A DNA stretch of 64,000 bases from Aporhodopirellula sallentina SM41 (GCF_000346505.1 NZ_ANOH01000223.1:1-64000), one strand, 5' to 3'; shown: positions 37,480 through 46,726, counted from the stretch's first letter. Numbers and translations: made by a program. Notes: generated by a model not told the origin, from the sequence alone.

Positions 37480-38052
37480 GTGAAATACGCCTTAACACTC
37501 CTTGCCGCTCTGGTCGCCAATTGGTTGCTGTGGTCTGGGCATTTTGATAACCCGTTTCTACTCGGGGTGGGGGCAGTGTCTTGTCTGTCGTGTTTGTGGA
37601 TTTCATGGCGGATGCGAATCGTCGATGAGGAAGGTGCACCGGCACACCTCGGTTTGCGGCCGTTCCTTATCTATGCACCTTGGTTGGCGAAAGAGATCGT
37701 CACGTCGAACATCAACGTGGCGAGAATCATTTTGTCGCGAGTGATGCCACTGCGACGCAATCTAATTTTGGTACCGGCGAAACAAAGAAGTGAAATCGGA
37801 CGGGTCATTTTTGCCAACTCGATCACGTTGACGCCGGGTACCGTCTCGGTGCGTTTGGAAGGCAAGGAAATACTCGTTCACGGTTTGTCACTGGACGAAT
37901 CAGCCGAAGACATGGCGGGCGAAATGGGTGAACGCGTTTCCCGTCTCGAGCGATGTGAAGACGCGTCCGCCAACGAATGTGATGACGATTCGACCGAATC
38001 CACACCTAACCATCCCGGGCCACCCAACACGCCTGGGCAGGGGGAGTCCTAA
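37480..38052 (+). CDS. Cation/proton antiporter subunit E (MrpE/MbhA-like)
   Basis: 190 residues from GTG 37480, which gives the hydrophobic N-terminus KYALTLLAALVANWLLWSGHF; a TTG 15 bases earlier is possible. Two or three membrane segments are followed by the typical cytoplasmic part with ANSITLTPGTVSVRLEGKEILVHGL, the MrpE signature. The C-terminal tail is acidic and low complexity. Part of a Mrp-type sodium/proton antiporter; E helps assembly and activity. Its stop overlaps the start of the next gene by one base. Confidence 0.9.
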   Translation: MKYALTLLAALVANWLLWSGHFDNPFLLGVGAVSCLSCLWISWRMRIVDEEGAPAHLGLRPFLIYAPWLAKEIVTSNINVARIILSRVMPLRRNLILVPAKQRSEIGRVIFANSITLTPGTVSVRLEGKEILVHGLSLDESAEDMAGEMGERVSRLERCEDASANECDDDSTESTPNHPGPPNTPGQGES

Positions 38053-38381
38053 TGTCGCCGGATCTACTGCCGAATGCATTGACCACGGGCATCCTCATGG
38101 CGACGTCCTTCGCCGTTCTGTTGACGATGATCTTAGCTCTCGTGCGTGCCACGTTGGGACCGACTGTTTTCGATCGTGTTTTGGCGCTGAACATGTTCGG
38201 CACCAAGACGGTGTTGTTGATTTCGGTGGTCAGTTTCGTGACCGGTCGGAGCGACTTTCTCGATCTCGCTCTGCTGTACAGTTTGATGAACTTCATCGGC
38301 ATCGTCGCTCTGCTGCGATTCACCCAATACAACAGTTTTAGCGACAGCGTCACGTCGTCGGGAGAGTCGAATCAGCCATGA
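38052..38381 (+). CDS. Cation/proton antiporter subunit F (MrpF/MbhB-like)
   Basis: 109 residues with three hydrophobic helices. The pattern TLGPTVFDRVLALNMFGTKTVLLIS, with a D-R-V-L-A-L-N core, is that of MrpF. It overlaps subunit E by one base and subunit G by four, so translation is coupled. The hydrophilic C-terminal tail is short. Small membrane subunit of the antiporter. Confidence 0.9.
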   Translation: MSPDLLPNALTTGILMATSFAVLLTMILALVRATLGPTVFDRVLALNMFGTKTVLLISVVSFVTGRSDFLDLALLYSLMNFIGIVALLRFTQYNSFSDSVTSSGESNQP

Positions 38382-38725
38382 TTGCACTGGAAATCGCTAG
38401 TTACTTCTTCTTGATCGGCGGAGCTATCTTCTCGGTAATCGGCGGCATCGGGCTGATCCGTTTGCCCGAGTTTTTCTCGCGGATGCACGGCGGGGGGATT
38501 ACCGACACGATGGGGGCCGGGTTGGTCATCATCGGATTGATTCTGTTGGCGGGGCCCACCCTGGCCGCGTTCAAACTGTTTGTCATCTTGTTCTTTCTGA
38601 CGATCACGAGTCCGAGTTCGTGCCACGCGTTGGCGAAATCCGCGATCTTGAATGGGCTCAAACCACAGCTCGATATCGAATCAGATATTGAACTACCGAA
38701 CCTCGGCGGGAGGAAACCGGAATGA
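38378..38725 (+). CDS. Cation/proton antiporter subunit G (MrpG/MbhC-like)
   Basis: 115 residues with three membrane segments. The signature GLIRLPEFFSRMHGGGITDTMGAGLVIIG matches the MrpG pattern R-x-P-D-x-x-x-R-x-H, with Glu in place of the usual Asp. It starts within the stop of subunit F and overlaps the next gene by four bases. An ordinary member of the operon. Confidence 0.92.
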   Translation: MIALEIASYFFLIGGAIFSVIGGIGLIRLPEFFSRMHGGGITDTMGAGLVIIGLILLAGPTLAAFKLFVILFFLTITSPSSCHALAKSAILNGLKPQLDIESDIELPNLGGRKPE

Positions 38726-39285
38726 ACTTCATAGTCTTCGCGATTCTCGCCCTGCTCGCCATCACGGCGGTGGCGATCGCCAAGCTGAGGGAATTGTGGG
38801 CGGTGATCATGTTCACCGGCATCTACAGTTTTCTGAGTGCGAGTTGGATGATCATTCTCGATGCCCCCGATGTCGCCTTCACCGAGGCTGCTGTGGGTGC
38901 GGGAATCTCCACCGTGTTGATGCTCAGCACGATGGCGTTGACCGGCAAGGCGGAAGAGATCCCCCGAAAGAAATCGCTTGTCCCCTTATTCGTGGTAATC
39001 GTGACCGGGGCGACGTTGGTCTACGGGACGTTGGATATGCCGCATTTCGGATCCCCTGACGCTCCGGTGCAGGTTTACCCGGATCCGTCCTTTGTGAAGC
39101 GATCCGAAGCCGATATGCACGGTCTCCCGAACGTGGTGACTGCGCTTTTGGCGAGTTATCGGGGCTACGATACACTCGGCGAAACGACGGTGGTTTTGAC
39201 CGCTGGCATCGCAGTTCTGCTGATCCTGCGACGCAACGACGAAAAGGACGAACCAACTCAATTGGCGGGGAACAAAACTCCATGA
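38722..39285 (+). CDS. Antiporter subunit: fused MbhD (MrpA C-terminal/DUF4040) and MbhE-like protein
   Basis: 187 residues. The first about 85 (LRELWAVIMFTGIYSFLSASWMIIL, DAPDVAFTEAAVGAGISTVLML) match the DUF4040/MrpA C-terminal segment, which is a separate MbhD subunit in archaea. The second part (LVPLFVVIVTGATLVYGTLDMP ... YRGYDTLGETTVVLTAGIAVLLIL) matches MbhE. They are fused here. No large MrpA subunit is present, so this resembles the archaeal layout. Overlaps its neighbours by four bases each. Confidence 0.85.
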   Translation: MNFIVFAILALLAITAVAIAKLRELWAVIMFTGIYSFLSASWMIILDAPDVAFTEAAVGAGISTVLMLSTMALTGKAEEIPRKKSLVPLFVVIVTGATLVYGTLDMPHFGSPDAPVQVYPDPSFVKRSEADMHGLPNVVTALLASYRGYDTLGETTVVLTAGIAVLLILRRNDEKDEPTQLAGNKTP

Positions 39286-39722
39286 GTGCGTTCCCGATCA
39301 TTCGGATCATCACCAAGTTGTTGATCCCCTACATCCTGCTGTTCGCGTTTTACGTTCAATTCCACGGTGACTACGGGCCCGGTGGTGGGTTTCAAGCCGG
39401 TGTGATCTTCGCATCCGCGTTGATTCTCTACGGTTTGGTGTTCGGCCTCGAAGCCATTCAGAGGGTCGCACCTCCCATCGTGATTGAAAAATGCATGGCA
39501 CTGGGTGTGCTGGTTTACGCCGGGACCGGAATCCTGACGATGGCACTCGGCGGGCGGTTTCTCGATTACAACGTGCTCGAACATCATGTCCTGCCACAGT
39601 GGCATATTCCGAGCGGCCAACACCTAGGAATTTTCCTCGTTGAGATGGGAGTCGGAATCACCGTGACCGCGGTGATGACGATGATCTTCTACGCGTTCGC
39701 GGGAAGGAAGCAAACTCAATGA
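39282..39722 (+). CDS. Cation/proton antiporter subunit B (MrpB/MnhB, MbhF-like)
   Basis: 146 residues with four hydrophobic segments. The pattern PYILLFAFYVQFHGDYGPGGGFQAGVIFASALILYG is diagnostic of MnhB, including the G-x-x-x-P-G-G-G-F-Q-A-G stretch. An ATGA overlap joins it to the next gene. Small membrane subunit of the antiporter module. Confidence 0.93.
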   Translation: MSAFPIIRIITKLLIPYILLFAFYVQFHGDYGPGGGFQAGVIFASALILYGLVFGLEAIQRVAPPIVIEKCMALGVLVYAGTGILTMALGGRFLDYNVLEHHVLPQWHIPSGQHLGIFLVEMGVGITVTAVMTMIFYAFAGRKQTQ

Positions 39723-40240
39723 CGTTCGAATCCATCGCCGGACTGTACAACTACTGGGTCGTGATCTTTTTGATGATGACCGGGTTCTACATCGTCCTGG
39801 CTCGAAAGAACCTCATTAAATCCGTCATCGGTTTGAACATCTTTCAAACATCTGTGTTCCTTTTGTACATCACGATGGGCAAAGTCGAGCACGGAACCGC
39901 ACCGATCGTTCCTCCTGCAATCGCGGAGCAGCAGTCCCACGCTTCGCATGGCGTGGGCGAGAATGCACACGCCGCGATCGAACATGCGGATGAAGCTCAT
40001 GAGGTGGTCCACGAAGTCGCTCATGAGGTGGCGTTGACGGTCGCGGATCATGGCGGAGAGTTGGCACACGCATCAACAGAAATCATTTACTCCAACCCGC
40101 TGCCGAGCGTTTTGATGCTGACCGCGATCGTGGTCGGTATCGCGACGACGGCACTCGCGTTGGCGCTAGTCGTCCGAATCCGTGAAGATTACGGAACGGT
40201 GGACGAAGAACTCATCTTAGAATTGGATCGTGGCGAATGA
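39719..40240 (+). CDS. Cation/proton antiporter subunit C (MrpC/MbhG, NuoK-like) with a His-rich loop
   Basis: 173 residues, longer than the usual 110-125. Two N-terminal helices (YNYWVVIFLMMTGFYIVLA, KSVIGLNIFQTSVFLLYITMG) and a third near 130-150 are NuoK-like. Between the second and third helices sits an extra loop of about 50 residues containing nine His and many Glu (HASHGVGENAH, DEAHEVVHEVAHE). This loop accounts for the length and could bind metal or buffer protons. Known MrpC pairs with D subunits in proton transfer. Confidence 0.9.
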   Translation: MTFESIAGLYNYWVVIFLMMTGFYIVLARKNLIKSVIGLNIFQTSVFLLYITMGKVEHGTAPIVPPAIAEQQSHASHGVGENAHAAIEHADEAHEVVHEVAHEVALTVADHGGELAHASTEIIYSNPLPSVLMLTAIVVGIATTALALALVVRIREDYGTVDEELILELDRGE

Positions 40241-40265
40241 GGCAGTCTGTTTTGGAAGGGATCCA

Positions 40266-41756
40266 ATGATCGACGCGATCTTCGCCCACCTACCGATCCT
40301 ATTGATCGTGCTGCCGTTGATGGCCGCACCATGCTGCGTGCTCGTAGGCAACGGACGGGCCGCTTATCTGCTCGCCCTGGTGGTATCCTTCGCCGCGTTC
40401 GCATGCAGTGTCGCGATGCTCGGGGAAACGCTGCAGCACCATGTCGTTCGATACGAACTCGGTAATTGGAGTCCGCCGTACGGGATCGAATACCGAGTCG
40501 ATATCTTCTCGGGCTTCGTGATGGCATTCGTTTCGGGAATCGGTGCGATCGTTCTGGTTTACGCTCCGCTGAGCGTTCGCGATGAAATCCCCGCGTCGAA
40601 ACACTACCTGTTCTACGCCACGTATCTGCTCTGCATGACGGGCCTGCTCGGCATGTGCGTGACGGGTGACTTGTTCAACGTGTTCGTATTCCTGGAAATC
40701 TCATCGCTGTCGTCGTACGCGTTGATCAGTCTGGGCCGGACCCGACGAGCACCGCTCGCCGCGTTTCAGTATTTGATTCTCGGCAGTATCGGGGCGACGT
40801 TCATCCTGATCGGTATTGGGCTGCTGTATCAGATGACCGGTACGCTCAACATGGCCGACATCGCCGCTCGCGTTCCGCACGAACACGGGCCTCGGACGGT
40901 TCTCGTCGCGTTTGCATTTCTAACTGTGGGACTGTGTGTGAAGATGGCGGTCTTCCCGCTGCACACATGGCTGCCCAACGCGTACACCTATGCACCATCG
41001 GTTGTGACGTGTTTCATCGCAGCGACGGCTACCAAAGTTTCCGTCTATGCGTTTGTGCGGTTGATTTTTGGAATCATCACACCCGGATTCGCGTTTGACG
41101 TCTTGCCACTCGATACCGAGTTGATGTTGTTCTCGTTGGTGGGGATCTTCATCGCATCGATCGCGGCGATCTATCAAAACAACGTCAAACGGTTGCTCGC
41201 ATATTCGAGCGTTGCCCAGATCGGTTACATGTTGTTGGGCATTTCGATGGCGACACCGACGGGCCTGTCTGCGGGAATCGTCCACATGTTCAATCACGCT
41301 TTGATTAAGGGTGGGCTGTTCATGGTCGCCGGATGTTTCGCTCTGCGTCTCGGCAGTGTGCAATTGTCTGATTGGAAGGGTGCCGGACGAACGATGCCGT
41401 TGACCGCGATCGCGTGGGCGATCGGAGGACTGGCGCTCATTGGAGTGCCTATGACGGCTGGTTTCATTAGCAAATGGCTACTACTGACGAGTGCGTTTGA
41501 AACCGGGCGATGGCCGATCGCTGTATTGATGTTGGTCAGTTCATTGCTCGCGGTCGTGTACGTCTGGAAGGTCGTTGAGACTCTCTTCTTCAGTGAACCG
41601 AGTGAGGCCGCCGCGGGTGCAACGGAAGCACCACTGAGAATGCTGATACCGACGTATCTGTTGATCGGGGCGACGTTGCTGTTTGGCGTCTGGACGCCGT
41701 ATTCGGCAGGAATCGCCCGACAAGCCGCAATCGTGCTCTTGGGAGGAACCCCATAA
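40266..41756 (+). CDS. Cation/proton antiporter subunit D (MrpD/MbhH, NuoN/M-like)
   Basis: 496 residues from ATG 40266, chosen for its GGAAGGGA site; the open frame reaches 40230. About 14 membrane helices. The proton-path residues are present: Glu in TGDLFNVFVFLEISSLSSYAL and Lys in CVKMAVFPLHTWLPNAY. This is the standard ion-pumping subunit of Mrp complexes and is homologous to complex I NuoL/M/N. It ends one base before the next gene. Confidence 0.94.
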   Translation: MIDAIFAHLPILLIVLPLMAAPCCVLVGNGRAAYLLALVVSFAAFACSVAMLGETLQHHVVRYELGNWSPPYGIEYRVDIFSGFVMAFVSGIGAIVLVYAPLSVRDEIPASKHYLFYATYLLCMTGLLGMCVTGDLFNVFVFLEISSLSSYALISLGRTRRAPLAAFQYLILGSIGATFILIGIGLLYQMTGTLNMADIAARVPHEHGPRTVLVAFAFLTVGLCVKMAVFPLHTWLPNAYTYAPSVVTCFIAATATKVSVYAFVRLIFGIITPGFAFDVLPLDTELMLFSLVGIFIASIAAIYQNNVKRLLAYSSVAQIGYMLLGISMATPTGLSAGIVHMFNHALIKGGLFMVAGCFALRLGSVQLSDWKGAGRTMPLTAIAWAIGGLALIGVPMTAGFISKWLLLTSAFETGRWPIAVLMLVSSLLAVVYVWKVVETLFFSEPSEAAAGATEAPLRMLIPTYLLIGATLLFGVWTPYSAGIARQAAIVLLGGTP

Positions 41757-41757
41757 G

Positions 41758-43266
41758 ATGTCTCCCGATCACTTGATATGGATTTCGCTCGCATTGCCGC
41801 TTTTGGCGGTTGGGCTGATCGTTCTCTTTGGGAAATCACCGGACCTTCGTGATGGCGCATCCGGTACCGTTGCCGGGTTGCTGTTAATCGTCGTCGCGTC
41901 GTTATCGATCGGCGTGTTTTCAGGCAAGAGACCTGAATGGCATCTCGGTGAGATGTTGCCGGGATTCGAGATCGCGTTTCGTGTCGAACCTCTCGGAATG
42001 CTCTTTGCGCTGGTTGCGTCTGGGTTGTGGATTCTGACGACCGCTTACGCCGTCGGATACATGCGAGGCCATCACGAAATACACCAAACACGTTTTTTCG
42101 CTTGTTTCGCGATCGCGATCTTCGCGGCGCTTTCAGCTGCGTTTTCGGCAAACCTGTTCACACTGTTTGTCGCATACGAAGTCATGACGATTTCGACGTA
42201 TCCATTGGTGACGCATCACGGAACGGACGAGGCCAAACGCGGAGGCAGGATCTACCTTGGCATTCTGCTTTCGACATCCATTGCGTTCTTCATGTTGGCA
42301 ATCGTTTGGACGTGGTCACTCGCCGGTACGTTGGATTTCCAACTCGGGGGAATCTTATCGACCGCGGTGGCTGAGAACCGTATCTCGCAGACGGGACTTG
42401 GCGTTCTGATCGGTTTGTTCACGTTCGGTATCGGGAAGGCAGCCTTGATGCCGTTTCACCGATGGTTGCCAGCGGCCATGGTTGCCCCAACCCCGGTCAG
42501 TGCTTTGTTGCACGCGGTCGCGGTCGTGAAAGTCGGCGTCTTTTCGGTGATGAAAGTGTGCGTTTATATCTTCGGATTGGAGTTACTGCGAGAAACCGGC
42601 GTGAGTCTGTACCTCGCGTACGTGGCAGGATTCACGTTGGTGGTTGCCTCGTTGGTCGCGATGACCAAAGACAACCTAAAGGCTCGATTGGCGTACTCGA
42701 CGATCGGACAATTGGCCTACATCACATTGGGAGCAATGCTGGCGACGCCCAACAGTGTGATCGGCGGCGGCATGCACATCGCCATGCACGCGGTCGGCAA
42801 AATCACGTTGTTCTTTTGCGCGGGAGCCATCTACGTGGCCGCTCACAAGAAGAACATCAGCGATATGGAAGGACTCGGACGCAAGATGCCGTTCACCTTC
42901 GCGGCGTTCCTGATCGCCTCGGTGAGCATCATCGGACTGCCGCCCGGCGGTGGGGCGTGGAGCAAGTGGTTCCTCGCACTCGGAACCGTTGAAACGCATC
43001 AATACCTGCTCACAGCCGCGTTGATGGTCAGTTCGCTGTTGAACATCGCGTACCTCGTCCCGATCCCGATGCGAGCGTTCATGAAGCCATCCAAATCCGA
43101 GGACGAGTCGGAATCCGAGACCGGCAATTGGTTTTCAAACATGCAGGAAGCCCCGGCGATGTGTGTCGTACCGTTGTGCGTGACGGCAATCGGCAGTGTC
43201 GTGCTGTTCTTTGCCGCCCAATGGATTTACCAGGCTTTGTTGCCCATCACGGCAATGCCCTCTTAG
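41758..43266 (+). CDS. Second NuoL/M/N-like (MrpD-type) antiporter subunit
   Basis: 502 residues from ATG 41758, with GGGAGGA upstream. About 14 helices. The same proton-path residues occur: Glu in NLFTLFVAYEVMTISTYPLV and Lys in GIGKAALMPFHRWLPAAMV. It is distinct in sequence from the previous subunit, so the duplication is old rather than recent. A small membrane protein gene follows 18 bp later. Probably an active ion-translocating subunit; whether it carries protons or sodium cannot be told. Confidence 0.92.
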   Translation: MSPDHLIWISLALPLLAVGLIVLFGKSPDLRDGASGTVAGLLLIVVASLSIGVFSGKRPEWHLGEMLPGFEIAFRVEPLGMLFALVASGLWILTTAYAVGYMRGHHEIHQTRFFACFAIAIFAALSAAFSANLFTLFVAYEVMTISTYPLVTHHGTDEAKRGGRIYLGILLSTSIAFFMLAIVWTWSLAGTLDFQLGGILSTAVAENRISQTGLGVLIGLFTFGIGKAALMPFHRWLPAAMVAPTPVSALLHAVAVVKVGVFSVMKVCVYIFGLELLRETGVSLYLAYVAGFTLVVASLVAMTKDNLKARLAYSTIGQLAYITLGAMLATPNSVIGGGMHIAMHAVGKITLFFCAGAIYVAAHKKNISDMEGLGRKMPFTFAAFLIASVSIIGLPPGGGAWSKWFLALGTVETHQYLLTAALMVSSLLNIAYLVPIPMRAFMKPSKSEDESESETGNWFSNMQEAPAMCVVPLCVTAIGSVVLFFAAQWIYQALLPITAMPS

Positions 43267-43284
43267 TATGCCGCGAGGACGAAC

Positions 43285-43557
43285 ATGAATCATTCAAAAG
43301 AACCATCCGATCCGAGCTGGTTTGAACGACCGCAGAACATTCGGTTAATGATCATCGCGCTCGTTGTCGTCTGCGCGGCCTTAGCACTCGCCGATCTGTT
43401 CTACACCAACCCACACCCGCACTTTGATATTGAAACTAGCTTTGCGTTTCAGGCGTGGTTCGGTTTTGTCACGTTTGTAGTCATCGTTTTTTTGGGTCGC
43501 TTGCTACGCCTGATCGTTTCACGTCCAGAGGATTACTACCATGACGGCGATCGCTAG
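43285..43557 (+). CDS. Small membrane protein within the antiporter operon
   Basis: 90 residues with two hydrophobic helices (RLMIIALVVVCAALALADLFY and FGFVTFVVIVFLGRLLRLIV) joined by an acidic/aromatic loop with FYTNPHPHFDIE. No Mrp subunit signature was recognised. It overlaps the next gene by 17 bases, so it is in the operon. It may be a small accessory subunit; function is unknown. Confidence 0.8.
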   Translation: MNHSKEPSDPSWFERPQNIRLMIIALVVVCAALALADLFYTNPHPHFDIETSFAFQAWFGFVTFVVIVFLGRLLRLIVSRPEDYYHDGDR

Positions 43558-45259
43558 TTTGCCTCCCGGATTGATCATGATGGTGGGAGCCCTGTTCCTG
43601 CCATTTCTCGCCCGACGTGTTCAACCGTGGGTGGTCCTCGGCCTTTCCGCGTTGAGCCTGCTGTTGTTTCTGCTCACACCCGCAGGTGACTACGGTGCGG
43701 TGGAGTTGTTCGGCGCGGAATTGTCGGTGGTTCGCATCGATTCGTTATCGCGTCCGTTCGGAATCGTCTTCCATATCGCAGCCATTGTTTCGGCGATCTA
43801 CGCCCTGCATGTTCGTGACACACGCCAGCATGTTTCTGGCGTCTTTTACGCTGGCGCGGCGATCGGTGCGGCGTGCGCGGGTGATTTGGTGACGTTGTTT
43901 GTGTTCTGGGAGCTGACCGCGATCTCGAGCGTCTTCCTAGTTTGGGCGAGCGACAACGAGAGTTCCTATCGTGCCGGGATGCGATATCTGATTGTTCAAG
44001 TCACCTCAGGCGTCTTACTGCTTTCCGGGGCGATTGTGCAGTTCGTCGAAACCGGTTCGCTCGCGTTTGACTCTTTTGTGGGGCTGGAAGGCAGCGAGGG
44101 AGGACTGACAACGGCAGGACAACTGGTGTTGGTCGCCTTTGGGATCAAGTGTGCGTTTCCGCTGCTACACAATTGGTTGCAGGACTCTTATCCGAAGGCA
44201 ACCGTCACCGGCACCGTGTTCCTGAGTGCGTTCACGACCAAACTCGCTGTGTATTCGTTGTGCCGTGGATTCGCCGGTTTCGAACCATTGATCTGGGTCG
44301 GATGCACGATGACGCTGTTCCCGATCATTTTCGCGGTGATCGAAAACGATCTGCGACGCGTTCTCGCCTACAGTCTCAACAATCAACTCGGGTTCATGGT
44401 CGTTGGAATCGGCATCGGAACCGAATTGGCGATCAACGGGACGGTTGCCCATGCGTTCTGTCACATCATTTACAAATCGCTGCTGTTCATGTCGATGGGC
44501 GCCGTGCTGTATCGCGTCGGAACCACCAAGGCGACGGAGCTCGGCGGATTGCATAAATCGATGCCGTGGACAACTACCTTCTGTCTCATCGGTGCCGGAG
44601 CGATCTCGGGGTTCCCACTGCTCAGCGGTTTCGTCAGCAAATCGATGATCATCTCGGCAGCGGCGGAGCATCACTTGTTCGGCGTTTGGATCGTGTTGTT
44701 GATCGCGTCGGCCGGGGTGATGGAGCACTCGGGCATCAAGATTCCGTTCTTCGCTTTCTTCGCACACGACAGTGGCAAACGACCCAAGGAAGCCCCATGG
44801 AACATGTTGCTCGCGATGGGAATCGCGGCGGCAGGCTGCATCACGTTGGGGATCGCCTATCCGCTGCTCTACGCCTTATTGCCCTTCGAATCAGACTATC
44901 ACCCCTACACGGTGACGCACGTTGTTACGCAGTTGCAACTGCTGATGTACGCGTGCTTGGCGTTTGTCGTATTGATCAAGCTCGGTTTGTACCCTGAAGA
45001 GAAACGAGCCACCGTGCTCGACACCGATTGGTTCTATCGCGTGGCGGCTCCGAAAGTCATCTCAGCGATGCGTTCGGGATATGAAGCCGTCGACAGTGGA
45101 CTGCGAGCGGTCTTTCTTCGCGGGATGGGTGCCGCTCTCAACACCGTTCGTGAAGGTTTCAATGAAACCGGGTTGCTCGGCCGGACGTGGTCGACAAACA
45201 CCATGACGTTCTGGGCGTCGGTGCTGCTCGCGGCATCGCTGTTGGTTTACTACCTGTAG
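43541..45259 (+). CDS. Third NuoL/M/N-like antiporter subunit
   Basis: 572 residues, the longest of the three. About 14 helices plus a C-terminal extension (about 480-560) with an amphipathic stretch before a last helix. The Glu of DLVTLFVFWELTAISSVFLVW and Lys of GIKCAFPLLHNWLQDSYPKAT are retained. Because no large MrpA is encoded, this could supply the NuoL-like half of MrpA. It starts within the previous small gene and ends the operon. Confidence 0.92.
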   Translation: MTAIASLPPGLIMMVGALFLPFLARRVQPWVVLGLSALSLLLFLLTPAGDYGAVELFGAELSVVRIDSLSRPFGIVFHIAAIVSAIYALHVRDTRQHVSGVFYAGAAIGAACAGDLVTLFVFWELTAISSVFLVWASDNESSYRAGMRYLIVQVTSGVLLLSGAIVQFVETGSLAFDSFVGLEGSEGGLTTAGQLVLVAFGIKCAFPLLHNWLQDSYPKATVTGTVFLSAFTTKLAVYSLCRGFAGFEPLIWVGCTMTLFPIIFAVIENDLRRVLAYSLNNQLGFMVVGIGIGTELAINGTVAHAFCHIIYKSLLFMSMGAVLYRVGTTKATELGGLHKSMPWTTTFCLIGAGAISGFPLLSGFVSKSMIISAAAEHHLFGVWIVLLIASAGVMEHSGIKIPFFAFFAHDSGKRPKEAPWNMLLAMGIAAAGCITLGIAYPLLYALLPFESDYHPYTVTHVVTQLQLLMYACLAFVVLIKLGLYPEEKRATVLDTDWFYRVAAPKVISAMRSGYEAVDSGLRAVFLRGMGAALNTVREGFNETGLLGRTWSTNTMTFWASVLLAASLLVYYL

Positions 45260-45277
45260 TCGTCTCAACACCGACCA

Positions 45278-45303
45278 AGCACGTCAGCGGACGGCTGCGT
45301 GCT
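45278..45303 (+). terminator. Hairpin after the antiporter operon
   Basis: AGCACG-T-CAGC (45278-45288) pairs with GCTG-CGTGCT (45294-45303) around a five-base loop, with one unpaired T. It lies 18 bp after the last stop. There is no T run, so intrinsic termination is uncertain; it may mark the 3' end of the mRNA. Confidence 0.45.
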
Positions 45304-45419
45304 ATGATCGACAGAAACAGCGAAGCAAATTCGGCGAGACCGGATTGGGTGCATTCGAAACTCAGCAGCATGTTCACGAACAGAGGCTGCGTTGCCTTTT
45401 TTCTGAAGCAACCTCGTGC

Positions 45420-46657
45420 TTAAAACTCTCCGCTGAGCACTTCTTTGGCCGCGCGAGTTCCTAACTCGCCCCACAGTCCGAACGGGCTTCCTGATCCTGG
45501 AGGAAGGTAGTTGTGCACAGTCACCTGAGCGGAATTGGGGTTTCCGGCATCAATGGAATCCGTAACGAATTTGACCGCTCCATCGCCCATTAGTACATGC
45601 GCGCCACCTTGGTGACGGCTACTCGTCGAAACGACGGCCTCTTCATGCTGGTTCCCATGGATACACAACTCAGTGTTCGGACCGAGAATGGTATGGAAAC
45701 CGGTGTAAAGCACGATTCCACACATCCACTTGTTCCCGCGAACTTCTTCCGCATTGGCAAACAAACTGCCAACGCCCGTTGCCGAAGGATTCCAAAATTG
45801 TGGCCGTTCAGGATCGATCGCACCACGGCAACGCAGTGCCCCGCCCGTATTCCACTGACTCGCCGTCCGCGAGCCGCGCGACCAGATATGAGAACGAATA
45901 TCGTTATCGCCTAAGTCACTGATAATCTCGCCACACATGATCGTATTCGCCAAGCCGTCAAGGATATCGCGAAAGCGTGTCGACTTGCGATAAACAAACG
46001 CACCCCGTGCAGCAGCACGCGAATAGGAGGACCGCTTATCATTCGTGTTGCCATTGGAATCTTCGTACGCGTCGTTCTCTCGTGAACACGAGTGGGTGGC
46101 GTCGCCCATGCAGGCTGCATAGTTCGACCGACCGAGGCTCGGCAGGCCACGCCCCGGATCACTCGGGCATCGGTATGAGGCAATGTCGGTCATCCAAGGC
46201 ACGTAGGGATTGGCATCCATGTTCGCTACTGAGCCACTCGGCAACGGACCCATCGCCTGATAAACCGCTCCACCCGTGGTCACGTAGGGATTGCTGATCT
46301 GCTCCCAAAGTGCCTGCTGTTCGATAAATGGAGTGATCCCAACGAGAAAGAAAGCCGGTTGTAGCTATTGCCACCAGGGCTGGCGACGGTTCCTGGGGTA
46401 GCGTAGTTGGTCCCGCCGCCTCCTGTGGCCGAGCCAGTCCCTGTTCCTTGCTCGGGCAATTGATTGTAGGCCGCATGATAGTTGTGGATGGCCAGTCCGA
46501 TTTGTTTGAAATTATTACTGCAGCTCATCCGGCGGGCTGCTTCGCGCGCTGCTTGAACCGCTGGCAACAGCAGGCCAACCAACACACCGATGATCGCAAT
46601 CACGACCAAAAGTTCAACGAGTGTGAAGCCGGTACGGCTTCGTTGCGTATGACGCAT
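45420..46657 (-). pseudogene. DUF1559 (pseudopilin-like) protein gene with a one-base frameshift
   Basis: Two adjacent frames make one protein. The 5' part (46657-46346) has the type IV pilin-like N-terminus [21 protein letters not shown] and the DUF1559 start [26 protein letters not shown]. After SYNRLSF the frame shifts; restoring one C between 46345 and 46346 continues as [20 protein letters not shown] and runs into the lower frame. That frame ends with the H-x9-DG motif SSRHQGGAHVLMGDGAVKF. The repaired protein would be about 412 residues, a normal length. Either an inactive gene or a sequencing error. A small lipoprotein gene lies just upstream. Confidence 0.85.
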
Positions 46658-46726
46658 AACGGATACTCCAAAACGATAAAAAGAGAAACTGAAGAGACGT
46701 CTGCGATCTCCCTAGACTTACGGTAT

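Noticed and set aside
46280-46476. Programmed frameshift in the DUF1559 gene
   Set aside because: No slippery heptamer or downstream stem was seen, and other DUF1559 genes are single-frame; a mutation or sequence error is simpler.
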